Below are positions 1 through 8,978 of a stretch of DNA of 64,000 nucleotides, piece after piece (positions within the stretch are counted from its first letter, which is position 1; each line of letters begins with the position of its first letter). The DNA lies in contig JADCLS010000002.1 of NCBI GenBank assembly GCA_026702845.1, forward strand, positions 372,001 through 436,000, written 5' to 3'. The translations under genes and the position numbers were made by a program. This DNA comes from Candidatus Heimdallarchaeota archaeon. GTDB lineage: Archaea > Asgardarchaeota > Heimdallarchaeia > Heimdallarchaeales > Kariarchaeaceae. The notes under the pieces are model-generated. The model saw only the letters and a program-made list of their open reading frames with translations. It had not been told where the DNA came from and did not search any database.

Positions 1-448
1 ATTTTCCAGTCAGAATGGCCAAGCCTAAGGTAAGAGTACCAATACTCCCCAGATCACCTGCAGGAACCTGAATCACTTTACTGGCTTTAGATAGATCCTT
101 TCGTGATAAGCCAGGATCATTCGCTCCAAAGACAGCCACCCATCTCTTTCCTTTTAGTGATTCTAGTAAATCATTGGTTAAATTCTCCTTTCCATATGGA
201 GGAGGAGCTACCATGAGGATCTCATCCGGTTGGAAAAGTTCAACGATATCGTTGATGTCTGAGAGTGCCATGAACCGAATATCATGTTGAATAGCTAGTT
301 TCTGTGCTGCCGGTAGACCTCTGTGAGCTGCAGATCCCTGAGCATTAGTAATGATCACTGTTTTATACCCCATTCCAGCAGCAATTTTTACGAATTCTGT
401 ACACCGAGAACTAGAAGATACATTGTGAAAGACTATGATTGGAAACAT
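1..448 (-). CDS. SPOUT-like (COG4080-type) RNA methyltransferase family protein, C-terminus cut by window edge
   Basis: The reverse strand is open from an ATG at 448 to the window edge, giving 149 residues beginning MFPIIVFHNVSSSSRC. The product is alpha/beta with a glycine-rich late segment, GDLGSIGTLTLGLAI (about residues 130-144). This resembles the knot region of SpoU-class methyltransferases, where a G-S-L-N-x-S type motif binds SAM. Its size and lack of an N-terminal extension suggest the small archaeal SpoU-like family (COG4080), whose substrate is not settled. An AT-rich TATA-like element about 20 bases upstream suggests a leaderless transcript. The family call is by eye. Another Rossmann-like protein is possible because the C-terminus is missing. 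Confidence 0.5.
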   Translation of the reverse strand, partial: MFPIIVFHNVSSSSRCTEFVKIAAGMGYKTVIITNAQGSAAHRGLPAAQKLAIQHDIRFMALSDINDIVELFQPDEILMVAPPPYGKENLTNDLLESLKGKRWVAVFGANDPGLSRKDLSKASKVIQVPAGDLGSIGTLTLGLAILTGK

Positions 449-466
449 ATACGACAAGTTGAAAGT

Positions 467-476
467 TTTTATAAAT
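467..476 (-). promoter_or_regulatory. TATA box of the SPOUT-like gene
   Basis: On the reverse strand the sequence reads ATTTATAAAA, 19-28 bases before the ATG at 448. This is the archaeal TATA position for a leaderless message. It lies just beyond the stop of the coiled-coil gene, so the two genes probably have separate transcripts. Confidence 0.4.
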
Positions 477-499
477 TGTTTCAGTTAGCTAGCTGTTTT

Positions 500-997
500 T
501 TACATAAATCTCTGGACTAGAGTAACTTCATTTGTATCCTCATTGAATGTAATTACATTAGCATTACGCAATTCATGGATAGTCTGTTTTACTTTGAGAC
601 CTGGATAACCACTGGCCTTTACAAGCTCATCAAGATGATAGATATCCTTCTCCCCATGTAAAATAAATAGAATTCTGACATGAGCAGCTGCTGAGAACAC
701 CTCACCCATAAGTACGAGATAAATATCAAGCAGTTGAAGAGCATCAATATCTTTTTTCTGATCCTTAGAAATATCTTCTAGTTTAGATACTGTATTCTCC
801 AATTGATTTTCGATATGAGTGATTTTTGACTGTGCTTCTTCATATTTCTGTTTATAATGCTCTGATTCATTCTTTAGTGATTCAATCTGAGAGGAAAATT
901 CTTGTTCTGTTTTTTGAGATTCTTTTTGTGCTTCTTCCCATAGTTTATCAAGAGAAAGCTTGAGATCAGAGTATTTCTTATTCAGTTCTTCCTTCAT
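500..997 (-). CDS. Coiled-coil protein with C-terminal winged-helix-like domain
   Basis: 165 residues. Residues 1-90 are a continuous charged heptad-like helix rich in K, E, Q and S. Residues 95-165 look like a small winged helix: helical segments (LDIYLVLMGEVFSAAAHVRILFIL, then YHLDELVKASGYPGLKVKQTIHEL) followed by a short strand pair, NVITFNEDTNEVTLV, matching a wing. This organisation suggests a dimeric DNA- or protein-binding regulator in the cytosol. No catalytic motif or membrane segment is visible. The ATG at 997 is the only good start, and the gene is followed by the SPOUT-like gene on the same strand. Function unknown. Confidence 0.6.
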   Translation of the reverse strand: MKEELNKKYSDLKLSLDKLWEEAQKESQKTEQEFSSQIESLKNESEHYKQKYEEAQSKITHIENQLENTVSKLEDISKDQKKDIDALQLLDIYLVLMGEVFSAAAHVRILFILHGEKDIYHLDELVKASGYPGLKVKQTIHELRNANVITFNEDTNEVTLVQRFM

Positions 998-1164
998 GTA
1001 ATCATTTACTCTTTTGATATTGGGTTATTTAATATTATTAACGAATTATAGCTCTCTGCGAGAATCATATTATAAGTAAGCAGATGATCAACCAAAGTAT
1101 GAAAAATAACAAAAATTACATACATTTTAAACAATAAGATAAAAAAAATGTGAATATTCGGATA

Positions 1165-1182
1165 AAAGTTTATTTATAAATG
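1165..1182 (+). promoter_or_regulatory. TATA-like element upstream of the LanC-like gene
   Basis: The segment aaagtttatttataaatg lies about 75-90 bases before the TTG start at 1255. It is the best TATA match in the 257-base gap 998-1254, which otherwise holds only AT-rich sequence. A leader of about 50 bases would follow. Confidence 0.3.
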
Positions 1183-1254
1183 TAAGATATATCGAAATAC
1201 GATTTTTCAATCGTAGGTTTAATAGGGAGTAAGAGCACTATTATGTAGAGTAAC

Positions 1255-2808
1255 TTGAAAATACATCCTGTAGCACTAATATTGTTGCTAGTATTACCAA
1301 TCCAACCCACAGAATCGGTGATTAATTTGACATTCTCACTGGATACTGAAACTTACTATGGTTATGAATTAGGTGCAACTGGAATTGTTTCCAGTTTAAT
1401 TGATGTATTATATAACAATCTTCTCCCTTCAAGATACGATGATATTCTAGATCTGGTAACAACAACTTTGCAGAGAATATGGGACGACAGGATTGAAATT
1501 AACGGATCAAAAAGAGCCTGTTGGTGTTCTGCACCTGATAGTGGCGAAATATATCCAGGTATAAAATACGGTTCAGCAGGAATATTACAGGTATTTCTGG
1601 AATTGTATGAATTAACCCTCAATAGGATTTGGTTAGAAAGAGCAGAGGAAATATATTCCAATCTTGCCAGTTTAGCTTTTAACAATTCGACCTATCCACA
1701 CTGGTCTTTGACATATGATGATGATAACGAGGGAAATAGCGTTACAAACATAAAATATGGTTCAGCGGGGATTCTTGAACAAGCCTTGAAGCTGTATAGA
1801 TTAACACAAAATCTCAACTATCTTGAGCATGCAGAGGGGATAATCAATTGGATGCGTTTCGTTAGCATAAACTATGAGGTAAAAGGTAACAATTATAGTG
1901 TTATTCCGTGGTTTTATAATCTAAATAATGAGGGTCAGGTGAAATTTGGAGCAAATTGGGGAATATCAGGAATGGCACCTCTGCTTTATGAGTTTGGAGT
2001 ATTGACCGCAAATGAAACTATGATGAATTGGAGCAGGGAAATCATGGAGTATCTTATTCTTTACCAACAAGAAGATGGTAGTTGGTATCTAGATAATGAG
2101 GATGGAACTATAAAAACTGATTATGATGAGGGAATGGCTGGGATAATTGCCAATTTGTATAAAATGCAACTCCTCATCGGAGAGGAAGTATACCAGCCAG
2201 TCATATTAAAAGCTCTAGATTTTCTCTTTTCACAAAAAATTCATAATTCAACACTTATAGGTTTTGTAGCAGGTAACAAAAATAATCAAGTTTATTATGG
2301 TTATCTTTCTGGCCTCATTGGAATATTATCATCTTTACGTCAGGTTTATACATTGCTCACATACGATCAGAGTGTATTTCTTACCGAGGCTTACAATTGG
2401 ATTATAAATGAAGTGTGCTTCATCCGAGAGAAAAATGGTGTATCAATGCGGTTTATTAGAAAATCTGCAAATACTGGAACAAATATTCTTGATTTCTCCC
2501 TAGCTGATGGTGCAGCAGGATTACTAAAGGAAATCGCTTCTCTAGCCAATGATGACTTTGTATTAATTGAAAAGAACATCCTTATCAATGCCATCGATCA
2601 ACTAGTAAATTCCTTCAAATACTGCAAAGCACCTAATAATTTATGGAATAAGGAGAAATCAGTCTCGAGTTGTATGATGATTAATACTATGGAATCGCAT
2701 ACTGTAATTTCGGAGGAAAACTATCAACGCTATATCATTCTTGTTCCATATACCGTATTACTGATCTATATCCTCTTTCCGGGTAAAAGAAAACGAAAAG
2801 AATTGTGA
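1255..2808 (+). CDS. Exported, membrane-anchored LanC-like (alpha/alpha toroid) protein
   Basis: 517 residues. A signal peptide covers about residues 1-21 and a C-terminal membrane helix about 491-508, followed by basic residues, so the toroid should face outside. Seven evenly spaced GxxG motifs mark a LanC-type double helical barrel: GATG 40, GSAG 106, GSAG 169, GISG 236, GMAG 293, GLIG 353, GAAG 419. Lanthionine cyclases bind zinc through a Cys and a Cys-His-Gly motif between the later repeats. No such CHG is present here, so cyclase activity is doubtful. The start is a TTG placed directly at the signal peptide. Sugar or peptide binding, as in other six- or seven-hairpin toroids, is an alternative role. 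Confidence 0.7.
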   Translation: MKIHPVALILLLVLPIQPTESVINLTFSLDTETYYGYELGATGIVSSLIDVLYNNLLPSRYDDILDLVTTTLQRIWDDRIEINGSKRACWCSAPDSGEIYPGIKYGSAGILQVFLELYELTLNRIWLERAEEIYSNLASLAFNNSTYPHWSLTYDDDNEGNSVTNIKYGSAGILEQALKLYRLTQNLNYLEHAEGIINWMRFVSINYEVKGNNYSVIPWFYNLNNEGQVKFGANWGISGMAPLLYEFGVLTANETMMNWSREIMEYLILYQQEDGSWYLDNEDGTIKTDYDEGMAGIIANLYKMQLLIGEEVYQPVILKALDFLFSQKIHNSTLIGFVAGNKNNQVYYGYLSGLIGILSSLRQVYTLLTYDQSVFLTEAYNWIINEVCFIREKNGVSMRFIRKSANTGTNILDFSLADGAAGLLKEIASLANDDFVLIEKNILINAIDQLVNSFKYCKAPNNLWNKEKSVSSCMMINTMESHTVISEENYQRYIILVPYTVLLIYILFPGKRKRKEL

Positions 2809-2948
2809 ACTGATTTTTTTAAAAAAATTTAAGGGTAAATATCAGATAATTTATATCTCTTGCATTTGTTTAGGATTTGCTACAACACGATTCTTCAAAG
2901 AGAAATACTACTTTTGGGAATGGCTTTTTAGGTAAGTGTGTAAGCGTA

Positions 2949-3033
2949 GGCAGGGTGTCCGAGCATGGCCCAAGGAGCTGGACTGCTAATTCAGTGTGCA
3001 CTGCACTCGCGGGTTCAAATCCCGCCCCTGTCA
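2949..3033 (+). tRNA. tRNA-Ser(GCU)
   Basis: A full cloverleaf folds by eye. The acceptor is GGCAGGG/CCCTGTC with one G-U pair at 2:71. The D stem is TCC/GGA with GG in the loop. The anticodon stem is CTGGA/TTCAG with loop CTGCTAA, giving anticodon GCU. A 14-base variable arm of class II type and a T arm GCGGG-TTCAAAT-CCCGC follow. The long variable arm and anticodon fit serine AGC/AGU codons. There is no intron and CCA is not encoded. Base 73 would be A, whereas G is usual for serine tRNAs. Confidence 0.9.
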
Positions 3034-3122
3034 TTTTTGAAATCTTTGATTTTGAGATTACTAGTAACTTGCTAATATATGATGGAGAAGTATTTTTAAT
3101 TAGAACAACCTATTATTGATGT

Positions 3123-3299
3123 ATGTCTCAACCTGTGAAATGTAACCAATGTTATACAAAAAATCCTCCATTAACGACTCAATGTGAAAATTGTGGTGCA
3201 AATTTAGCATCTCAGATCACGAAAAATAATGCCAAACCCTATCGAATAGTGATTTTTCTTGCATTTATTTTGATGTATTACCTGGTGTTCGGATTCTAA
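3123..3299 (+). CDS. Zinc-ribbon membrane microprotein
   Basis: 58 residues, beginning MSQPVKCNQCYTKNPP. Two CxxC pairs (C7-x2-C10 and C21-x2-C24) form a rubredoxin-like zinc ribbon in the first 30 residues. Residues about 42-56 (IVIFLAFILMYYLVF) form one membrane helix at the C-terminus. The predicted form is a tail-anchored protein with a cytosolic zinc ribbon. The ATG follows the tRNA-Ser region, and the reading frame is cleanly closed by TAA. Short zinc-ribbon/TM proteins are common in archaea, mostly without assigned function. The neat motif spacing makes chance unlikely. Confidence 0.6.
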   Translation: MSQPVKCNQCYTKNPPLTTQCENCGANLASQITKNNAKPYRIVIFLAFILMYYLVFGF

Positions 3300-3402
3300 A
3301 ATTTTCTCTAAGCGTGTAATGTATAATGCTTGGAAGAATATGGTGATGAATTCTTTGACATTCGATAAGGATGGTGGAAAAAGATAATAATAAATAGAAA
3401 TA

Positions 3403-6072
3403 ATGTATGTGTGTATGGATCATGCAATTCTCATCACTCAGAGCATGCAAAATGATTTCGTAAAGCCACTGGGTCGGTATGACAAAATCCCAAATCAATT
3501 GCATATTGGCTATGAAGAGAGTCTGCGTTTGTTCGGTTCGGATCCTTCTGAAGGTCCAGTGGGTTTGTTCATGCAGTGGGCCAATGCACAAGATGTAGAT
3601 AACCTAAGCATCATACATATTCGGGATTGGCATTCAGTAGATGATGGAGAACAAAAAGATCATCTTGATCTCTTCAATCATCACTGTATTGCAGACACTG
3701 AGGGAGCTGAATTTGCCATACCTCTTCCAGGAGATAGAGAGGTAATCATTATTGATTCCCCATCTCTAAATGACTTTATAGACAATCGATTAACTGAATT
3801 ATTGGATACGTACAAGAATCAAAAGGTACATGTGGGTATTATGGGTGTATGGACAGATGCCAAGGTATCCTACCTAGCTTATGAAATTGTCACACGATAT
3901 CCACAATTCGATGTGGCAATCTGTTCTGCTCTGGTAGCTAGTTCATCTAGAAGTCATCATATTCTTGCGATAGACCAATTACAAAGAATACTAGGATTGA
4001 GGATCATCCACTCAGTGGGTAAATTTGTAAATTATTTATCTGCTGGAATCGTTGATCTTCCCATCAAAGTACTAGATGATCGCCCTGAACTGATTACTAA
4101 TGGTGAGCTTGATGTAACTGATAGAACCCTTGTAAAATTTCTCTTCAGAGATTGCATTGAGGTTTCCTTGAGATTGGTATCAGGGGGATACTCAGGAAGT
4201 AAGGTACTTTCCTGTTCCAGTATTGATATCTACGGTCATGAACAGGTTCCTCATGTACTAAAAATCGGTGATGAAGAGGCAATTGCTAGAGAAAGAGTAG
4301 CCTTTGAAAGAATTGAATCGGTGCTAGGTAATAATGCACCGAGTATTGCCGGTTTTGCGGATCTAGGTGAAAAAGGAGCGATAAAATACCGGTATGCTAG
4401 TATGGGTGGAAAGGAATCTAGAACCTTTAAGCAAATATATAATGAAGATCCTGACGAGGCTATACTGCAAGTACTGGATATAGTATTCAAAAACCAATTG
4501 GGCAAGTTGTACAGAGCTGCTACTAGAGAACAGGTAAATCTGCTGGATTATTACGGGATAAAACCACAGTATGCCGATCGTATCAAAGAGAAAATACAAC
4601 TTCTTGATATAGAAGATTCCAATTCTGATACTATTAAGGTGATTGATGGGATTTCATGCTATAATCCCATCAGATTCTATGAACAAGACCTTCCGGAGAT
4701 CGATTTCAGGGCTAACCGGTCTCATTATATCTCCTATGTTCATGGGGATCTAAACGGGGCAAACATCATCCAGGATGCAAATGATAATATCTGGTTGATA
4801 GATTTCTACCATACGGCACGAGGTCATATCCTAAAAGATCTTATTAAATTGGAGAATGATATTCTCTATATTTATACGAGTATTGAAAATGAAATAGACC
4901 TCAAGGAGTTTATCCTATTTATTGATACACTGCTTGAGCATGTAGATTTGGCAAAAACAATGCAAATAGGATCTACTCTTTTCAGCAATCCTATCATCAA
5001 AAAAGCATCTAGAATAATCACCCATCTACGTAGCTATTATCCAGAATTGATTAAAACGGATAGAAATAACATCCAGGTACTTATTGCCAAGCTACGATAT
5101 GCGGGTCACACGCTCTCATTTATTGAATCCAATCATTATCAGAAACTAGGTGCCCTCTATACCATGGGTAAACTATCAGAACTAATCAACCGGAAACTTA
5201 GAGCAGCAGGACCTTTACGATTGAATTATTTACCTGTAGAATACACTCCTGTGGGGAGTATGAGTTTAACAATTCTACCTGGAAGAAAGGATAAGAGCCG
5301 GGATCTAACAGATGATATCAAACAGCTATCACAGGCGAATATTTCACACATTCTAACACTGGTAACCATGGATGAGCTGGAGGAATATGGAGTTTCCAAC
5401 TTGATAGAGGAATATCTAGTTCATGGGATTATAGGGTATCATGTTCCGATATTGGATCAGGGGGTGATCCCTATAGAGGACATGCAATATGTCATTAATT
5501 GGTTAGATGCAAATCTTGAGGACGGAGGGAATATTCTCATTCATTGTGTGGGAGGTCTTGGCAGAAGTGGACTGGTGGCAGCTTGTTATCTTGTATCAAA
5601 AGGATTATCTGCTGAAAAGGCAATCAATGTTATACGAGATTCAAGATCTCCCAGAGCAGTGGAGTCAAAGATACAAGAGAGAATGGTTCATGAATTTGAG
5701 GCAAGTGTAAAAGCCCAGAAAATGCATAACGATCCCAGTTTGAGGCTGGAACATACCAAATCTGTATTACTCAATTCCATTCAGATTATTGAACAGATGC
5801 GTATCAGACAGGATGATCCAGTAGATGTTGTATCGATGAAAACTATGATTATGGATCGACTACACTCATATTTCGATGTTGTATCTCAAGTTCTGGAGGA
5901 TAATATTATCACTGATGAAGAACTGGAAAAAATGTTGAAGATGGAGGATGAAATCCATAGTGTTGCATTACAACAGGCAAAACAGGATGACACTATAACA
6001 AAACAGGAGGAGCAATTACTGCTCAATTTGCGTAAAATACTCAACGAATTTCTCACTCTTGGGAAAATGTAA
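3403..6072 (+). CDS. Multidomain signalling protein: degenerate isochorismatase fold + TCAD9-type kinase-like module + dual-specificity phosphatase
   Basis: 889 residues without membrane segments. Residues 5-235 match the isochorismatase/cysteine hydrolase fold (MQNDF near 15-19, HIRDWHS, MGVWTD). The catalytic Asp, Lys and Cys positions are replaced: Ser before MQNDF, and Lys after GVWTDA where Cys is expected. Residues about 240-600 resemble an APH-like phosphotransferase of the TCAD9 type, with VHGDLNGANI near 446 and WLIDF near 463. Residues about 620-770 are a dual-specificity phosphatase with the P-loop HCVGGLGRSG near 714-723. The last 100 residues are helical. An in-frame ATG at 3415 is an equally good start. 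The assembly suggests a phosphorylation-linked signalling scaffold; the target is unknown. Confidence 0.7.
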   Translation: MYVCMDHAILITQSMQNDFVKPLGRYDKIPNQLHIGYEESLRLFGSDPSEGPVGLFMQWANAQDVDNLSIIHIRDWHSVDDGEQKDHLDLFNHHCIADTEGAEFAIPLPGDREVIIIDSPSLNDFIDNRLTELLDTYKNQKVHVGIMGVWTDAKVSYLAYEIVTRYPQFDVAICSALVASSSRSHHILAIDQLQRILGLRIIHSVGKFVNYLSAGIVDLPIKVLDDRPELITNGELDVTDRTLVKFLFRDCIEVSLRLVSGGYSGSKVLSCSSIDIYGHEQVPHVLKIGDEEAIARERVAFERIESVLGNNAPSIAGFADLGEKGAIKYRYASMGGKESRTFKQIYNEDPDEAILQVLDIVFKNQLGKLYRAATREQVNLLDYYGIKPQYADRIKEKIQLLDIEDSNSDTIKVIDGISCYNPIRFYEQDLPEIDFRANRSHYISYVHGDLNGANIIQDANDNIWLIDFYHTARGHILKDLIKLENDILYIYTSIENEIDLKEFILFIDTLLEHVDLAKTMQIGSTLFSNPIIKKASRIITHLRSYYPELIKTDRNNIQVLIAKLRYAGHTLSFIESNHYQKLGALYTMGKLSELINRKLRAAGPLRLNYLPVEYTPVGSMSLTILPGRKDKSRDLTDDIKQLSQANISHILTLVTMDELEEYGVSNLIEEYLVHGIIGYHVPILDQGVIPIEDMQYVINWLDANLEDGGNILIHCVGGLGRSGLVAACYLVSKGLSAEKAINVIRDSRSPRAVESKIQERMVHEFEASVKAQKMHNDPSLRLEHTKSVLLNSIQIIEQMRIRQDDPVDVVSMKTMIMDRLHSYFDVVSQVLEDNIITDEELEKMLKMEDEIHSVALQQAKQDDTITKQEEQLLLNLRKILNEFLTLGKM

Positions 6073-6108
6073 TCATTTCTAAAACACTTAAAATTCTATT
6101 GGCCAACC

Positions 6109-6116
6109 TATAAATA
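6109..6116 (+). promoter_or_regulatory. TATA box of the VIT/vWA gene
   Basis: TATAAATA lies 23-30 bases before the ATG at 6139, the spacing expected for a leaderless archaeal transcript. It is one of the cleanest promoters in the window and probably drives the two-gene unit 6139-8903. Confidence 0.55.
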
Positions 6117-6138
6117 GTTCTATAGCCATATAATAGAT

Positions 6139-7989
6139 ATGTTGGGAAAAACTATTTCAGCTATAGTGATAATTGTACTATTACTTCCATCTATTTCAAA
6201 TGTATCTGCAGAGGATAGTATCGATTTATCCAATATTGATATCAAGGGAACAATAAATGATAATTTTGCCCAGATTGAGTACAGCATGACTCTTTACAAT
6301 CCGAGTTCCTATGATCAGTATCTTTACCAGCCAATACCACAATTCAGTAATCTATTCCTATCAAATGTATCCTTTGAATTGAATGGAATTACCTATTATG
6401 GAAAGGTGATGGGACTGTATGATGCAATTGATACTTTTAATGATGCTGTTGAGAGCAATTATACAGCCGTGCTTGTCAGTCAGATAGGTGACAGCTATTG
6501 GATCCAATTAAACCTCGGGAAAAAGGCCACCATCGAGATTACATGTAGCTTTGAGGGATATTTGCAAAGAAAACTAGGAGATTACGGTTTATCATTGCTA
6601 GGATTGAACCTCGATGGTACGGTTGATTTAACGATCGATTTGGAAATTACTGCCTCACAGATGCAATTGCAATCCCTCATTACTGAGGATATTAGCCGAC
6701 CGGATATTACTTCAGTTACCAATGGAGCAAGACTACAATACGAAGAGACAGATTATCTGTTATCCAATAATCCAGTGATCAAGTATAATTATGAGGCACT
6801 GAGTGATGAGCCTATCATTCTAACTCACAATAACGGAACTGATAACTTCTTCTTCTACCTTCTTTCCCCTCAGATCAGCAGTATCAATGATACCTATGCC
6901 AGGGAGTATATATTCGTCATTGATATTTCTGGATCAATGTTAAGTGATGGTAGACTGACAAAGGCCAAGAATGCATTCAAAGAGATCATTCCCAGTTTAA
7001 CCGACAGGGATATGATAAATATCATAGCATTCGATGATGAAGTGTTTTTCGCATTTGAAGAAAATCAATTTGCTACTCTTGAGGTAATAGAGACTGCAAT
7101 ATCATGGGTTGATAATTTGAGTCCGGATGGGAGCACCAACATCGATTTAGCTTTAACTGAGGCCTTGGGAATTATATCAAGTGATTTTGATGGAGTTCGT
7201 TCAATAACATTGATTTCCGATGGTGAGCCAACCGTAGGCGAGGATGATCCAGATAAAATAATTAGTAATGTGCTGGAGCTTAATACCAATAATGCCATGG
7301 TCTTCAGTGTTTCTCTGGGTACAAATACTGACGAGTATCTTATGTCTCAACTGGCATATAAAACAGGAGGAAATTATCGTATCATTTCTGAGAGCACAGA
7401 CATAGCAGAGGATTTACGAGGGTTTTATTCAGAATTCTCGAATCCTGTAGCCTATGATTACGATATATCTGTGGACAATGCCTATGTCAGTTCGATCAAT
7501 ACTGAGACGATTGATCCCATATTTAATGGTTCGGAGGTAGTTCAAGTTGGTATGTTCACATCTCCTTTGAATATCAGTACCAGCATATTCTATACCGATC
7601 GAATCCAGCAGTATAGTACCCTGATCTATGAGGCAACTGCAGAGAACCAGCATGTGGAGCGACTTTGGGCGATTTATACTATTATCAAACTATTGAATGA
7701 TCTGGAGAGAGGACTAATAGATGAAAATGAGGCAGAAGAAAGGATTGTCAAACTAGCCATTCAATATGGTATTGTGGTGCCATATTACACAGCATTGGTA
7801 ATAGTAGCCATAATATATGATGATTCATACTCAGGGGCAGATTCCAATGATGCAATACCTCATGCTGATGTGCCGGATGTAGCAGATATAGCTGGAGGAT
7901 TGAATGCTGACTTCCCACCCCTGTTCTTGCAGATTTTTGCATTGATTATAGCAGCAAGAATTATCCTTCGACCCAGGAGTAAGAAGTAA
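6139..7989 (+). CDS. VIT/von Willebrand factor A surface protein
   Basis: 616 residues with a signal peptide (about 1-24) and a C-terminal membrane helix (about 590-608) before RPRSKK. Residues 30-150 resemble a vault protein inter-alpha-trypsin (VIT) domain. Residues 255-430 are a vWA domain with an intact MIDAS: DISGS at about 262-266, a Thr in DGSTN, and Asp in ISDGEP. This is the architecture of inter-alpha-trypsin inhibitor heavy-chain-like proteins, which bind protein ligands through a metal ion. The stop overlaps the next start (TAATG), so the two genes are co-translated and probably form a surface pair. Confidence 0.85.
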   Translation: MLGKTISAIVIIVLLLPSISNVSAEDSIDLSNIDIKGTINDNFAQIEYSMTLYNPSSYDQYLYQPIPQFSNLFLSNVSFELNGITYYGKVMGLYDAIDTFNDAVESNYTAVLVSQIGDSYWIQLNLGKKATIEITCSFEGYLQRKLGDYGLSLLGLNLDGTVDLTIDLEITASQMQLQSLITEDISRPDITSVTNGARLQYEETDYLLSNNPVIKYNYEALSDEPIILTHNNGTDNFFFYLLSPQISSINDTYAREYIFVIDISGSMLSDGRLTKAKNAFKEIIPSLTDRDMINIIAFDDEVFFAFEENQFATLEVIETAISWVDNLSPDGSTNIDLALTEALGIISSDFDGVRSITLISDGEPTVGEDDPDKIISNVLELNTNNAMVFSVSLGTNTDEYLMSQLAYKTGGNYRIISESTDIAEDLRGFYSEFSNPVAYDYDISVDNAYVSSINTETIDPIFNGSEVVQVGMFTSPLNISTSIFYTDRIQQYSTLIYEATAENQHVERLWAIYTIIKLLNDLERGLIDENEAEERIVKLAIQYGIVVPYYTALVIVAIIYDDSYSGADSNDAIPHADVPDVADIAGGLNADFPPLFLQIFALIIAARIILRPRSKK

Positions 7990-8903
7990 TGAAGATATAC
8001 TCTCTCCTGATAATTATCTCTATACTAGTCTCTTGCACTCATGTTGATGCTGCAGTGATTGATCTAGAGTTACTTCATACTGACTCCACAGGAGAGAGTG
8101 ATGAGAGTATTGATTTTGTCAATATCTGGATGGGAACTGACTCGAGTAAATTATATGTAATCATATCTTTTGCTCAGTATTCTTCCTCTTACAATGTTAA
8201 TTTCACTATTGAGAATGCAGATGGTGAAGCTTTTCTGGTGATAATCGAGGCCAGCAATTCCACTGATGAATTACTGATCACATATGCTACTTCAGTATTT
8301 GATGATAGTATTCCAGCAGGTACTAGCTATTTTGAACAGTATTTCCAAGATAGAGTATATTATAACCCAAATGCTCATGAGATGGGATTTTTTATCAATC
8401 TGGATAGTATCAATGTGGAGAGTTGGCCCATCTATGTCATTGGATATAGTCGGAATAATTCAATAGTAGACAAGATTCCCAATACCGGGGTAATTACATT
8501 TGATGGTACTGTATCTGCTGATAGGAATGAAGATTTTGATATACTTGTGACTGAGTTTATCAGCTATACTCCTACTAGCTATGAGTTCACAGAGACATAC
8601 ACATACTCCACCATTGATCCATCCTCTCCAGAATTAAATCCTCTTGTACTTCCAGTACTGCTATTGATAGTAATAACCGCTTGGATTATTCTCCGTCGCA
8701 ACAAAAAAGCAGTGGTACCAATAGAGAAATTGAGAGCACCAAAACCTTTGGATTCCATGACTTATGATCCAGAAATGCGATATGTGGAAAGCCTTGGCAG
8801 AAATATTAGACTTTGCTGCTATCAAACTGCACGATTACAGGAACAGTACTGTTATTGTGGAAGAGCTGTGGAGAAGGATGTACTTGATTTGTTCAAGGAG
8901 TAG
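7989..8903 (+). CDS. Surface protein with signal peptide, single TM helix and cytosolic cysteine cluster
   Basis: 304 residues. It has a signal peptide (1-21), a beta-rich extracellular part to about residue 210 with a threonine/tyrosine-rich stalk, a membrane helix (about 216-234), and a cytosolic tail. The tail holds CCYQTARLQEQYCYCGR, a possible small zinc site. The first 200 residues look like a beta-sandwich (DOMON-like or cohesin-like), but I cannot assign a family. The gene starts one base inside the vWA gene's stop, so the two products are probably made together. The tail could carry a signal from the vWA sensor to the cytosol; that is inference. Confidence 0.65.
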   Translation: MKIYSLLIIISILVSCTHVDAAVIDLELLHTDSTGESDESIDFVNIWMGTDSSKLYVIISFAQYSSSYNVNFTIENADGEAFLVIIEASNSTDELLITYATSVFDDSIPAGTSYFEQYFQDRVYYNPNAHEMGFFINLDSINVESWPIYVIGYSRNNSIVDKIPNTGVITFDGTVSADRNEDFDILVTEFISYTPTSYEFTETYTYSTIDPSSPELNPLVLPVLLLIVITAWIILRRNKKAVVPIEKLRAPKPLDSMTYDPEMRYVESLGRNIRLCCYQTARLQEQYCYCGRAVEKDVLDLFKE

Positions 8904-8978
8904 AGTTGTTTTTGGATATGTTTTGTCTAGTTGATTAATCAGCAAACTCACTCTTTGACACCGAAACCTATCGCGATT

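Noticed and set aside
2877..3119. Plus-strand frame of 80 residues covering the tRNA-Ser
   Set aside because: The tRNA cloverleaf fully explains the region, and the frame is incidental.
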